64,000 nucleotides of DNA from JAMQKA01 sp034521835 (GCA_034521835.1 JAXHMA010000001.1:496001-560000), one strand, 5' to 3'. Positions 37,295 to 48,297 are shown, numbered from the stretch's first letter. Notes: generated by a model not told the origin, from the sequence alone. Numbers and translations: made by a program.

Positions 37295-40200
37295 ATGAGG
37301 AAATTAAGACATATTTTATTAGGAATGATGGTGGCGTGTCTGGCCGTCGTCATTATATGGAATTTCATCTCTCAACCAACGATAATAGATTCATCCGGCT
37401 TGGAGAAAACCGGCACAGAAAACCGGATTGAATCGGGCCTGCTGCTGGATGACGGGATGAGCAAGCAGGAGACAAAGGCGGCCCGCCAGGACTATTTTTT
37501 CCGGTTGCTTAGAAATCCGGTTACCAACGAGATTCCGGTAAACATCAGGGCGCGGGAGCTGGACTTCGCGCAACGGTTACCCAAACATACAGTAGGCGGC
37601 CGGTATGCAAAGGGCGCCGCAGCCACGCAAAGTCAACATACGCCGTATGAATGGATTTCTGCAGGTCCACAGGATGTGGGAGGACGAACCCGGGCGCTCG
37701 GTATTGATCAGCGCGATCCCAATATCATTATTGCCGGCGGGGTTTCCGGGGGGATCTGGAAATCGACCGATGGTGGCGACAGCTGGGAGATGAAATCTGA
37801 TCCCAGCCAGAATATGAGTGTTACATATCTTGCGCAAGATCCTACCGCACCGGACACATGGTATTATGCTTCAGGTGAATTTATCGGGAATTCTGCCACC
37901 GATCAGGGCGGACGGTGCTCCTTACTTTGGAACCGGGATCTTCAAATCAATTGACAACGGTGAGTCGTGGTCCCGCTTGTCCTCAACTGCAGATACCGAT
38001 GTAACTTATAATAGTCCTTTTGATTTTATAAGTCGCTTGATCGTGAGTCCGCAGTCTGGGACGATTTTTTGCGGGTAATAGTTTTGGTATTTATCGCTCT
38101 ACGGATGACGGTAGTAGCTGGAATCGGGTGCTTGGGGATGGCGAACGCTTTTTTGACGTGAATGTAGCCCCGGATGGCCGCCTTGTAGCCGTGGTTTCTG
38201 AGGATGGCAACGGTTCGGAAGATCCCGGCGTGTATGTTTCAACCGATGATGGAGCTAGCTGGACTAACATTACCCCCAATACCTTTCCCAGTACGCATCA
38301 GCGAAGCGTGGCTTCTTTTGCTCCTTCCGATCCATCCATGCTTTACGTTTTTTCCTATAAGGGAGGCGGAAGCAACCAGGGCATCAGTTTTCATAAGTTT
38401 ACCCTCAACGAAGCCGGGACGGACACACTTTCCACGGAAGACCGCTCTCCCAATATACCAGATTTCGGTGGTTCTGTCGGTGATGTAAACGTTCAGGGCG
38501 GCTACAACATGGTGGTGAATGTGAAGCCGGATGACCCGGATTATGTATTTGTTGGTGGAATCAACCTGTTTCGGTCGGAGAATGGATTCGCAACAGGTCC
38601 TCCAATAATGCAGACAGTACCAAAGCCAAATACTGGATCGGCGGATATTCTCGGGCCAACAACGTTTCGCTTTATGAAAATCAACATCCGGACCAGCATG
38701 TAATGGCCTTTCACCCATCGAACCCGGATACCGTTTGGACCGGCCATGACGGCGGACTAAGCCTTACCGAAGGCATTTCAGACAGCGTCGTTTCATGGGT
38801 GGACCGGGACCAGGGATATATTACCTCACAGTTTTATACGGTGGCTATCGATGATGATACGACCGATACCCTGATTGGCGGCGGTACCCAAGATAATGGA
38901 TCTCCCTTTATTGAAGTGGATGAGAATTTCAACCAGGTTGCGTCTTCAGTTGATGCTTCCAGTGGTGACGGTTCATACGCCCATTTTGCCGATTCAATGC
39001 TGTTTGTTTCGTCCCAGCTTGGCAATGTAATTAGATATGATTTAAGCCCGTCTGGCACGTACGAGGCCAGGGCGATTGTACAGCCTTCCGGCGCGCGTAA
39101 TCAGTTGTTCATCCATCCCTACATGGTGGATCCGAATAATAAAAGTGTCATGTATTATCCGGATGCCAGCTCGTCTGGTACTCCGCGAATCTGGGTAAAT
39201 ACCGAAATTGACGAGGTTTCCAATACCAATCCCGGTGGGACTTCCCAGGGATGGAACGCGCAGGAACTGGATCTTCCCAATGGATTTTTGATCTCCACGC
39301 TAGAAGTTAGCAGGCGCCCCTCGAACGTGCTCTATTATGCCGCCTCCTATGCACCCTCCTCAAACGACGAAAAACCGCGTATGTTCAGAGCCACCGATGC
39401 CAGTGGTGCCTTCAATGTAACCGAAATTTCTATCCCCGACGCAATTTCGGGCGCGTATATTCACGATATCGCGCTCAACCCGGTAGACTCGGATGAGGCG
39501 ATTGCCGTGATGTCTAACTACGGGATTATAGGAATTTACCACACCAGTAATGCCGGAGAAAACTGGACGGCCATTGAAGGCAACCTTTCCGATGATGAGT
39601 CAGGCAGCGCAGGGGAAGGTCCCTCTATACGAAGTGCCACAATTATGCCAACCGGCACCAGCACTATCTACATGGTGGGAACCAGCGTGGGACTATTTTC
39701 AACCCAAACGCTGGATGGAAACAGCACAACATGGATGCAGGAGTCACCCGATGGACTTGGAAATGCCGTTACCGAATATGTGACCTCCAGGGTTACAGAC
39801 GGAACAGTTGCGGCGGGTAGTCACGGAAGGGGCATCTTTATGGGCAATTTTCTCGGTGAGTTTTCAACGCCGGGTCCGCCCGCTACGCCTTCCGGTTTGG
39901 TTGCCACTGCTGGAGAAACCTCGGTTGATCTTTCCTGGACGCGAAACCCGGAGGTGGATATTGCCGGGTACAATGTGTATAAAGGCACCGAATCCAACGA
40001 GTTGAGCTTCCTCAAGGAAGTTTCATCAACATCTGCAACGGATGAGAATCCAGATTTTGAGACGCATTACTATGCAATAACTGCCGTCGACAACGATGGC
40101 AATGAAAGCGGTATGACACGCCCGGTGGCTTCCTTCCGCAAGTATCGGGCAATAGATGGGAACTGGCGATTAGTTGGCTCTCCGTTAGTCTCTGCCGAAG

Positions 40201-41252
40201 GTGTTTCGATTCCGGACGGCGCAACAATCTATAGCTATGATGGCGCGTATGACCTTACTGAGACTATGGAGAAAGGCCGCGGCTACTGGGTTAAATATTC
40301 CGACGATGACAGCCTGGAATATGTCGGGGGAGCGGCAACGAGCCGAAGCGTTGGCTTATCCCGGGGATGGAATATGATAGCCGGGGTGGGAGATACCATA
40401 TCGGTGGATGATATCCAGGATCCCGATCGAGTCTTAAGCAATACGCCTGTAAAGGAATACGCTAACAACGCTTATAGCGATGCACAGCTTCTTGCGCCCA
40501 CGGGCGGTTATTTTGTGCATGCACAAAGCGAGGGAGAGATCATTTTACAGGTGGATACGAGTTCAACTCAGAATAAATCGGTTCCAAAAAAACGAATTGC
40601 AGCCGTTCTAACTGACAAGTTTGACAAGCTCACATTCAACAAGAACGGTCGTACGCAATCGCTGTTTATAAGCCGATCTGCTCTTGATAAAAAGGAAAAG
40701 CAGTTTTTTCTGAGGCCTCCCCGGGCACCGCAATCTGGCCTCGACATTCGTACAGCACGCGGATATAGCGTTGTAGATGAGAACCGGGAAGAGATCAATA
40801 TTTCGGTGTCTTCGTATCCGGTCACCGTGCTGCTCGAATCGACTGGTGATGCCGAGAGAACGTACCGGTTGGTGGGCGTCAACAAGAACGAAGAGGTTCA
40901 TTTCGACCTGATTCCGGGTAAAGCGGTAATGATAAACCAACCCTTCGACCAGTTAAAGTTGACGGGACTTGAAGGAGACCAGATTCCATTGACTAACGAC
41001 CTGCAGCCCAATTACCCGAATCCATTTAATCCGAGTACCACCATTGCCTACCAGTTGGCTAACCAGTCTGAGGTGAAGATGGAGGTCTATAACCTGCTGG
41101 GCCGTAAAGTGCAGACGCTGGTAGACAAGAAGCAGGAGGCGGGAACCTACCGCGTGACGTTCAACGGCTCGAGCCTGTCCAGCGGCACCTATTTTGTGCG
41201 GATCCGAGCGGGTGAGTTTCAAAAAGTTCAGAAGATGACATTAATCAAGTAA
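37295..41252 (+). pseudogene. Secreted sortilin-like beta-propeller with type IX-like sorting tail, three one-base frameshifts
   Basis: The corrected length is about 1318 residues. After a membrane or signal segment (GMMVACLAVVIIWNF), VPS10/BNR propeller repeats begin (GGVSGGIWKSTDGGDSWE, IFKSIDNGESW, GIYRSTDDGSSWNRV). A fibronectin III domain follows (SGLVATAGETSVDLSWTRN). The C-terminus is NYPNPFNPSTTIAYQL with GTYFVRIRAG, a type IX-like sorting domain. Breaks are one extra G near 37906-37912, one extra T in 38065-38070, and one missing base near 38597-38602. The last 849 residues are uninterrupted. Function: surface or secreted protein with propeller binding or hydrolase activity. Confidence 0.83.
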
Positions 41253-41259
41253 TGAAATT

Positions 41260-41977
41260 ATGAGTTACAGAATAACCACGGGCCTGCTAGTTTTTTGCCT
41301 GGTATATTTTTCAGCCTGTTCGCTGGGGGGATCCAATGGAGAAGAAGAACCCGGAACCGGTACCTGTTGAATTTGACGTTTCCATAACCCCTCCCAACTC
41401 GGGGCGTATTAGCCTCCTTGGTTCTCAATCTTTTGAGAGTGGAGATACCGTAACAGTGCGGGCTGAACCGTTCCAGGGATTTTCCTTTTCGGAGTGGACC
41501 GGGGGAGAGCAGTCCACCGATAATCCCTTTACGTTTGTAATTGAAGAGGATACCGACCTGATTGCTAATTTTATCGCCTCCAGCTCCGACTACCAGGTTA
41601 ACTTCCTGGTCTCTGATACCACGGATACGCTCGATGATCTAAGCCTAGGTTTGCGGGAACAGGCCACTGACGGTGTCGATGATATCGACGTTGAGATGCC
41701 TCCTCCGCCGGCAGGTGGGTTGCACGCGTATTTCCAGTCTGATGTTGATCTTGCCAAAGATTTTCGCAACGCTGCGGCTTCTTCGGTAACGTGGGATATG
41801 CAGCTTCAGGCAGGGCAGGGCGATTCGCTTTTCTTTTCGTGGGAAATACAGGCCAACATCCTGAATGGATCGCTTGTTATTCGAAATGAAGATTCATCTG
41901 TTGAAGTAAATATGGAGGATGAATCGGAACTGTCTGTCCATACCGATGAGGCCGATCACCTGTTGATCGAATATTGA
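41260..41977 (+). pseudogene. Lipoprotein with an InlB B-repeat-like domain, one-base frameshift
   Basis: The ATG at 41260 gives a signal peptide ending in VYFSACSLGG (lipobox SAC) and an acidic GEEEP linker. Frame 2 continues PEPVPVEFDVSITPPNSGRI and FSFSEWTGGEQSTDNPFTF, an InlB B-repeat-like beta module (the -F-x-W-G-G- pattern of cell-surface repeats). The break is one extra C in CCC 41350-41352; corrected length is 238 residues. The start lies 7 bp after the propeller gene stop, so it is probably a co-translated surface partner. Confidence 0.7.
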
Positions 41978-42757
41978 GCTTGGACTAGATCGGTAGTTTA
42001 ACTTGATTCGATTTAAGTAAAATGGCAACAACAAGTCTCCACTTGAGGGGAGTTGATCGCCTTCAGTTGTTCCTGAAGTCGATCTGAGGGGTGTCGGAAG
42101 AGATCAAAACGGGCACCTGCCGCCCGAATTCCGAACACCGGTGGAATTCAGGCACCCTCCTCAGAGGAACTAAGGGATTCAGTGTTAAGCTTGTCATCGG
42201 ATTCTGGCGCGTAGAAGTCCCTCTTGAAAAGAGGGATGCAGGGAGATTGATAGGCAGGAGTACATTACTTGGTCTCCAGACCGTTCTGTCGAGCTATTTC
42301 CTTTTTTCTTGGTATTCATTTTTTCTGCGACTCAACAACGAATCAAAAAAGGTACTGTGTCTAAAGTCAAGCTAAATGAACCGGTGAAGCCTAAATACGT
42401 TAGGCTGCTTCGGTAATTTGCCGGTAATGGAACTCCTGATCATATCGCTGTCCACTTTTTCCACCGGGGTATCGAAGATATTGTTCTGTCGCAGGCTCTT
42501 CTCCAGCTCCTTGCTTTGAAACATGCATCGCCTATTCTCCAACCTTTCCCCGCTACCCCGGACCCGGTCCCGACCACTATTAAAGGGAGTACTCTTAAAG
42601 CACGTAGAGAAAATACTGACGAACTCCTGTTTATATCTTTCTGCCTATCCCGGCCTTGGAATGCTGAGCGGAGAGCGGCAGGCCCAAAGGAGTTTGGTAT
42701 ACCGGTTAGAAGCCTAGAAGTAAGCAGCCAGCGGGAAGGACCATTAGCAAACTCCGG

Positions 42758-42830
42758 CCGGACGCTCGAAGCAGGGTTCAGCATTCCCCAGCCTTGATTT
42801 TTTGGTTCCTTTTGTATCAAGCCAAAAGGG
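42758..42830 (+). repeat. Dispersed repeat with hairpin, copy 1
   Basis: It starts CCGGACGCTCGAAGCAGG and continues to GCATTCCCCAGCCTTGA, then a stem CCTTTTG (42808-42814) and CAAAAGG (42823-42829) around TATCAAGC. The same block occurs 370 bp downstream with a changed but still paired stem. Confidence 0.7.
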
Positions 42831-43127
42831 ACACCTCCTAAAATGATTTAGTCTCCAGGCAGAACTTTTTAAGCTAATTCTCCTTTCGGTGGGATCCATT
42901 TTTTTAGTGGCAAAAAAACGAATCAAAAAAAGCCACCGGCTTCGGTAACCTTTCCCTGAAGGAGTCTCCACTTCGCTAAAAAAATCACAGATTTTTTCTT
43001 CACGCTCTGCTGCGACTCCTTCCCCTAACGGGACGGTCAACGTTACGCCAGGCCGGAAGAGAGAACTAAAATTAAGAATGAAGAAGTACTCTCACATTCA
43101 TCATTTTTAATTCTGTAAAGCGCTATC

Positions 43128-43200
43128 CCGGACGCTCGAAGCAGGGTTCAGCATTCCCCAGCCTTGAATTTTTCGTCTCTTTTGTTTCAAGACAAAAGGG
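43128..43200 (+). repeat. Dispersed repeat with hairpin, copy 2
   Basis: It shares the 40-bp block with copy 1. Its stem is CTTTTGT (43179-43185) and ACAAAAG (43192-43198) around TTCAAG. Both arms differ from copy 1 in a way that keeps pairing, and TCAAG in the loop is kept. Confidence 0.7.
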
Positions 43201-43495
43201 ATACCACCTAATGAAGGTTTGACTTCAGACCGTTCTATAGTGCTTATTTTCTTCAAGGTATATTCATTTTTTTTACGACTCAACAACGAACCAAAAAATC
43301 CGCCAAAGAATCCCGGATGTTGGGCTATAGGGCTGGTCTGACCTGGCTTGCTTTGGCTCGCCCACCGGCTCTTCGATAAGGTATGGCAGGAATTCTCTTG
43401 GACTTTGGGAGATCAGTTCAAAACTAGGAGCTTGAAAAAACTGCTTTTTAGCAGGATTTTTTAATCTGAGGTTATTTGCTTTATCACAACAATTA

Positions 43496-44773
43496 CTATT
43501 CTGCGTTTAACGGGACCAATACCTCTACGGAAGTACCTTCTCCTTTTGTTGAGGTGATCTTAAGCTGGCCATCAATGGTCTGTACCAAATGTTTTACCAG
43601 CTGGATGCCGAATCCATGCCCCTTCTCTCCACTCGTTCCTGTCGTTGATTCGTTATCCATATTGATATCTTGTTCGCGGATTATTTCCAGCGTCTCCGGC
43701 TCCATGCCAACGCCCGTATCGCTTACGGTAACATGCAAGGTGTGCGATTCAGGCTGATCATTTGTAAGCGGTTTGAGGATTAGATCTACGGTAACCTCAC
43801 CAAACTCAGGGGTGAACTTAACAGCGTTGGAAATCAGGTTGCCAATGATCTGCAGCAGCTTTTGTTTCGGGAAAACCAGCTGCTGATTGTCCCCGTTGAT
43901 ATTGATAGCTAGATTTACATTCTTCGATTTAGCCTGCGGTTTAAAAAGTTGCTCAAGTTTATCCTGCAATAAAACCAGGGTAAACTGGTTCTTTTTCGGC
44001 TCATTGGCTTCATTGTCCTCTTTTTCAGAATGAGCGCTCAGAATTTCATCAGCAAGTTCCAATACGGACTTCCCGCCCTTGTTGATCAGCTCGATCAGCT
44101 CCAGGATGTCATCAAAGTTTTTCTCTTCCGCTTCACTTTTGATGATCTGTGCCAACCCAATAATTCCGCCTACCGGCCCACGTATATCGTGCAGTACCTT
44201 CCTGGGCAGTTCAGAAACTTTGCTCAGCGTTTGCTTCAGTTCATCGATCTTGTGCAAAGATTCCAGCCGGGTGACAATCTCTTTGGCAATAATGTTGAGC
44301 AGCTCAATTTTTTCCGGCGTCAGCTCCTTTTCCTGCTGATCCAGCACGCAGAGTGCCCCAAGGTTGTTTCCATTTGAGGAAGTTAGTGGAGTGCCATAGT
44401 AATACTCCAGGGTGGGATTGTTAGTCACAAAATCGCGCATGTTGAACCGATCATCTTCTTTGAGATTCTTAACCTCAAAATCTTCATTACTCATGATGGT
44501 GTACTGACACACCGATTCTTCCCGAGGCAACTGGCCAGCATCTATACCATAGCTGGAAACCGACCACTGGGTGTAGGAGTCGATCAGGTTGATGAGGGAA
44601 ATTTCCGTGCCGGCCACGTGGGCTGCAAGCTTGTTTAAATCTCCCAGGCTTTCTTTAATGGTGGTGTAGTCAAGATCAAGTTCGGTAAGCTCGAGGACAC
44701 GCTCCAGTTCATTTTCAGGAATTGGAGCCTTTTTTTCTTTATCAATAAGGTCGCTGCCTTGTAGATTGTTCAT
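43496..44773 (-). CDS. GAF-domain sensor histidine kinase
   Basis: The protein has 425 residues. Domains: a short acidic leader (1-36) ending ELTELDLDY, a GAF domain (about 38-165) with SVSSYGIDAG and a LGALCVLDQQ end typical of phytochrome-related GAFs, a HisKA box with VLHDIRGPVGGIIGL (His about 210), and HATPase motifs NLISNAVKFTPEFGE, VSDTGVGMEPE and GHGFGIQLVKHLVQ. All ATPase motifs look intact, so it is a working cytoplasmic kinase. It is the last gene of the KaiC-led minus-strand set. Confidence 0.9.
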   Translation of the reverse strand: MNNLQGSDLIDKEKKAPIPENELERVLELTELDLDYTTIKESLGDLNKLAAHVAGTEISLINLIDSYTQWSVSSYGIDAGQLPREESVCQYTIMSNEDFEVKNLKEDDRFNMRDFVTNNPTLEYYYGTPLTSSNGNNLGALCVLDQQEKELTPEKIELLNIIAKEIVTRLESLHKIDELKQTLSKVSELPRKVLHDIRGPVGGIIGLAQIIKSEAEEKNFDDILELIELINKGGKSVLELADEILSAHSEKEDNEANEPKKNQFTLVLLQDKLEQLFKPQAKSKNVNLAININGDNQQLVFPKQKLLQIIGNLISNAVKFTPEFGEVTVDLILKPLTNDQPESHTLHVTVSDTGVGMEPETLEIIREQDINMDNESTTGTSGEKGHGFGIQLVKHLVQTIDGQLKITSTKGEGTSVEVLVPLNAE

Positions 44774-44919
44774 AATTGTTGTAGATGATTTATGTAGGAA
44801 TAAAGAACTGTTTTAGATAGGAATGTAACATATTTAAATAATTATTAAAATTATTTAATTTATTTTACTACCAATTTATGGGAAGTTTATCAAACTTTTT
44901 TTGATGGTCTGGAATAGGC

Positions 44920-45004
44920 CTACTTTTTGAATGTAAGTTTGAAAACGGCTCCGGCATCATTCTTCCTGGTTAACGTCCAAATCAGCCTGGAGCTGATCGG
45001 CCAG
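44920..45004 (-). pseudogene. 3' remnant of an HWE histidine kinase
   Basis: Minus-strand reading gives ADQLQADLDVNQEE, then after a one-base shift DAGAVFKLTFKK and a stop. This matches the C-terminus of the 46462-48297 kinase (MDQLQAELDINQE, DAGAVFKLTFKK). Only the last 28 or so codons remain. It marks the border of the tandem duplication and shows that the duplicated unit once reached into the HWE-kinase gene. Confidence 0.75.
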
Positions 45005-45044
45005 CCTGTCTGGATGGGCCCACGCCTGGCGGCTGCGTGCAGTC

Positions 45045-46572
45045 GATTTTTTAATCTGAGATTATTTGCTTTATCACAACAATTACTATTCTGCGTTTAA
45101 CGAGACCAATACCTCTACGGAAGTACCTTCTCCTTTTGTTGAGGTGATCTTAAGCTGGCCATCAATGGTCTGTACCAAATGTTTTACCAGCTGGATGCCG
45201 AATCCATGCCCCTTCTCTCCACTCGTTCCTGCCGTTGATTCGTTATCCAGGCTGAGATCTTGGTTTAGGATGCTCTGAACAATTTCTGGCTCCATACCAA
45301 CGCCTGTATCATTCACGGAAACCTGCAGCTCGTGTGATTCTGACTGGTTGTTTATCAACGGTTCCAGTTCCATATTCACAGTTACTTCACCAAATTCGGG
45401 CGTAAATTTAATGGCGTTGGAAATCAGGTTACCAATGATCTGCAGCAGCGTCTGTTTCGGGAAAACCAGCTGCTGATTGTCCCCGTTGGTATTGATAGCT
45501 AGATTGACATTCTTTGATTTAGCGTGCGGTTTGAAAAGTTGCTCAAGTTTATCCTGCAATAAAACCAAGGTAAACTGGTTTTCTTTCTGCTCATTGGCTT
45601 CATTGTCCTCTTTTTCAGAATGAGCACTCAAAATTTCATCAGCAAGATCCATTACGGACTTTCCGCCCTTGTTGATCAGCTCGATCTGCTCCAGGATATC
45701 ATCAAAGTTTTTCTCTTCCGCTTCACTTTTGATGATCTGTGCCACCCCAATAATTCCAGCTACCGGCGCACGTATATCGTGCAGTACCTTTCTGGGCAGT
45801 TCAGAAATTTTGCTTAGCGTTTGCTTCAGTTCATCAATCTTGTGAATAGATTCCAGCGAATCGCGGCGCGATTTTAGCAGCATTTTAACGCGGGAATTAA
45901 AAATGCCGATAGAAACGGGAATGGAAAGAATGTCATCCGCAAAATCCCGGATCTGCTGCGATTTGTCGAGCGGGCTGTTTGCGCTGGTTAGTAACATCAC
46001 AGGCAAAAATTCCGGGGCTTTCGTCTTCTTTATCTGCCGGAGAATCTCCAGGTTACTGCGTATGGAAAATTCATCAATGATGCAGATATCAAACGGCTCC
46101 TCATTGATTTTTTGTGGAGCAACAAAAACGGAGTAATGTCCAGGTAAAAATTGCTGGATCAGCCGCTGATTTTCCTTTCGTTTCATGGATAAAAGAACGA
46201 CGGGTTTTTCCAGCTCAGCTTGAAGCGTGTTACTGCTGTAGTCAAGATCAAGTTCGGTAAGCTCGAGAACACGCTCCAGTTCATTTTCAGGAATTGGAGC
46301 TTCTTTTTCTTTATAAATGGGGTCGCTGTCTTGTAGATTGTTCAAGATTACTGTAGATAATTTATGTAGGAATAAAGAACTGTTTTAGATAGGAATGTAA
46401 CACATTTAAACAACTATTAAAATTCCTTAATCTATGTTACTGCTAATTTAGGAACATTTTGTCAAACTTGTTTTGACGGTCCGGAATAGGCTCGCTTTTT
46501 GAATGTAAGTTTGAAAACGGCCCCGGCATCGTTCTCCTGGTTAATGTCCAATTCAGCCTGGAGCTGATCCAT
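45045..46572. repeat. Tandem duplication, unit 2
   Basis: It is homologous to 43455-45004 in the kinase core, its 3' flank and its 5' leader (compare TTATGTAGGAATAAAGAACT in both leaders). Only the sensor segment (about 45853-46245) comes from another source. Confidence 0.8.
45086..46345 (-). CDS. Chimeric histidine kinase with pseudo-receiver sensor
   Basis: The protein has 419 residues. Residues 1-36 match the leader of the 43496-44773 kinase. Residues 37 to about 160 match the receiver-like domain of the 46462-48297 kinase (SSNTLQAELEKPVVLLSM, DICIIDEFSIRSNLEILRQ). The rest is the kinase core of 43496-44773 (VLHDIRAPVAGIIGV, NLISNAIKFTPEFG, GHGFGIQLVKHLVQ). The receiver-like part lacks the acidic pair and the Lys. 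The junctions fall on the 9-bp TGTAGTCAA (46237-46245) and the 5-bp CCAGC (45853-45857), shared by both donors. The ATPase motifs are intact. Confidence 0.9.
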   Translation of the reverse strand: MNNLQDSDPIYKEKEAPIPENELERVLELTELDLDYSSNTLQAELEKPVVLLSMKRKENQRLIQQFLPGHYSVFVAPQKINEEPFDICIIDEFSIRSNLEILRQIKKTKAPEFLPVMLLTSANSPLDKSQQIRDFADDILSIPVSIGIFNSRVKMLLKSRRDSLESIHKIDELKQTLSKISELPRKVLHDIRAPVAGIIGVAQIIKSEAEEKNFDDILEQIELINKGGKSVMDLADEILSAHSEKEDNEANEQKENQFTLVLLQDKLEQLFKPHAKSKNVNLAINTNGDNQQLVFPKQTLLQIIGNLISNAIKFTPEFGEVTVNMELEPLINNQSESHELQVSVNDTGVGMEPEIVQSILNQDLSLDNESTAGTSGEKGHGFGIQLVKHLVQTIDGQLKITSTKGEGTSVEVLVSLNAE

Positions 46573-48297
46573 CAGCAGCCGGATAATTGTTTTACCTAAT
46601 GTTTTATTGCTTTCCAGATCGAAAGGTTCGGGCAGACCGCTGCCGTTGTCGGCCACCATTATCGTCACCTGCTGATCCTGCTGCGACAGTTCAATACGTA
46701 TGGTCCCTTTGTCCTGCTCGTTGAACGCATGTTTTGCTGCATTGGTAATCAGCTCATTGACCAGCATACCGCACGAGATGGCTTGGTCAATGTTAAGATA
46801 AACCTCTTCCAGGTCGTAGTGATATTCTATGTCTTTGTCTTCCTCATGGGAAAACATGCTCAGCGTTTTAGTGAGCTCAGTGATGTATGATTTGAAGTTG
46901 ATTCGGTTGAGCTCATTATGCTTGTACAGCATTTCGTGGACTTTGGCGATGGAGTAGATCCGGGCTCTTGATTTCGTCAGCAGATCGCGTACTTCCTTGT
47001 TTTCTATTTCTTCGCTTTGCAGCTCCAGCAAGCCGGAAACGACAGCCAGGTTGTTTTTGACCCGGTGGTGAATCTCTTGCAGTAAAATATTTTTTTCCTC
47101 CAGGGAATGCTCCAGCTCTCGCTCAGCTTCAACCCGGTCCGAGATATCTACGCCCGATCCCACCAGATACATGCGGCCCTCTTTGATCATGGTGCGTGCG
47201 ATAAGATAGTAGCGGTGCGTTTTCCCCTCGCTGTCCAGCAGGTCAATTTCCACGTCCGCATAACCGTGGGTCCAGACTTTTTTTACACTTTGCTTAAGAA
47301 TTTCATAATCGTCCGGTGCAAAGTACTCCCTGTAACTTTTTTGTGCGATCTCCTCATCGGTATACCCCAGTTCATCCCCGAAATTTGAATTCCAACGCAC
47401 AAGATTCATCTCTGAATCAAGCATGTAAAAGATGCCCGGCAGGCTGTCGATGGTGGTGGTAAGGAGTTCCTTTTCCTGCTTTAATTGCTCTTCATATACT
47501 TTCCGGTCGGAAATGTCGCGGGTACTGGATTGAATCTCTAGCAACTCATTATTTTGTTTATGCCAAACCAACCGGCTGGTCGTTTCTACCCATTTGTAGC
47601 CGTTATCTTTCGTATGTATTCGGTAGGAAACAGAAATGATATTTTTGCTGGAAGAAAATGCCCGGTGACTATCCCTGAGTGCGGGTATATCATCTGGGTG
47701 AAAAAAATCATACGCGTTTTTCCCGACCAGTTCTTCGGGGCTGTATCCCAGCAGCTGATCCGACGCCGGGGAGACGTACAGGTAGGTGCCATCCGGCGCG
47801 TGCCGCGAAATCATGTCGGTGGAGTTTTCCGCAATAAGCTGGTACTTGTTTTTCTGTTCTTCGAGCCGCTCATTTTTTTCTTTGAGGGCCAGCGAATAGC
47901 CGCGTGATTTTAACAGCATTTCAACGCGGGAATTAAAAATGCCGGTAGAAACGGGAATGGAAAGAATGTCATCTGCAAAATCCCGGATCTGCTGCGACTT
48001 GTCGAGCGGGCTGTTTTCGCTGGTTAGCAACATCACAGGCAAAAATTCCGAAGCTTTCGTCTTCTTTATCTGCCGGAGAATCTCCAGGTTACTGCGTATG
48101 GAAAATTCATCGATGATGCAGATATCAAACGGCTCCCCGTTGATTTTTTGTGGAGCAACAAAAACGGAGTAATGTCCAGGTAAAAATTGCTGGATCTGCC
48201 GCTGACTTTCCTTTTGTTTCATGGATAAAAGAACGACGGGTTTTTCCAGCTCAGCTTGAAGCGTGTTACTGCTGTAGTCAAATGAAGTTGTAGACAT
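46462..48297 (-). CDS. HWE/HisKA_2 histidine kinase with pseudo-receiver and two PAS domains
   Basis: The protein has 611 residues. Order: receiver-like domain (about 15-125; starts VVLLSMKQKES where DD is expected, has Asp in CIIDEFS and Thr in LLTSENS, but Ile where Lys is expected in DDILSIPVS), PAS 1 (about 150-265, STDMISRHAPDGTYLYVSPA), PAS 2 (about 275-395), then HisKA_2 with LLQEIHHRVKNNLAVVSGLL, N-box MLVNELITNAAKHAFNE and G-box VADNGSGLPEPF. Catalytic motifs are intact. It starts 21 bp after the kaiC-like stop, so the two are almost surely co-transcribed. Confidence 0.92.
   Translation of the reverse strand: MSTTSFDYSSNTLQAELEKPVVLLSMKQKESQRQIQQFLPGHYSVFVAPQKINGEPFDICIIDEFSIRSNLEILRQIKKTKASEFLPVMLLTSENSPLDKSQQIRDFADDILSIPVSTGIFNSRVEMLLKSRGYSLALKEKNERLEEQKNKYQLIAENSTDMISRHAPDGTYLYVSPASDQLLGYSPEELVGKNAYDFFHPDDIPALRDSHRAFSSSKNIISVSYRIHTKDNGYKWVETTSRLVWHKQNNELLEIQSSTRDISDRKVYEEQLKQEKELLTTTIDSLPGIFYMLDSEMNLVRWNSNFGDELGYTDEEIAQKSYREYFAPDDYEILKQSVKKVWTHGYADVEIDLLDSEGKTHRYYLIARTMIKEGRMYLVGSGVDISDRVEAERELEHSLEEKNILLQEIHHRVKNNLAVVSGLLELQSEEIENKEVRDLLTKSRARIYSIAKVHEMLYKHNELNRINFKSYITELTKTLSMFSHEEDKDIEYHYDLEEVYLNIDQAISCGMLVNELITNAAKHAFNEQDKGTIRIELSQQDQQVTIMVADNGSGLPEPFDLESNKTLGKTIIRLLMDQLQAELDINQENDAGAVFKLTFKKRAYSGPSKQV

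Larger units (their letters stand above)
41978..43454. repeat. Gene-free patch made of degenerate repeats
   Basis: About 1.5 kb without a credible gene. A unit with CAGACCGTTCT, a T-rich stretch and CGACTCAACAACGAATC is seen at about 42270-42350, in weaker form at 42851-42935, and again at 43214-43300. A 40-bp near-identical block occurs at 42758 and 43128, each followed by a hairpin. Another repeat near 42208-42250 is shared with 30681-30718. The patch looks like accumulated intergenic repeats. Confidence 0.6.
43455..45004. repeat. Tandem duplication, unit 1
   Basis: The unit runs from GATTTTTTAATCTGAG through a kinase gene and its leader to the 3' end of an HWE-kinase gene. It is homologous to 45045-46572 except for the segment encoding the kinase N-terminal sensor, which differs. 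Confidence 0.8.

Noticed and set aside
42516..42820. Open frames on both strands in the repeat patch
   Set aside because: Several overlapping frames with biased composition arise from repeat sequence; none shows a domain or a plausible start.
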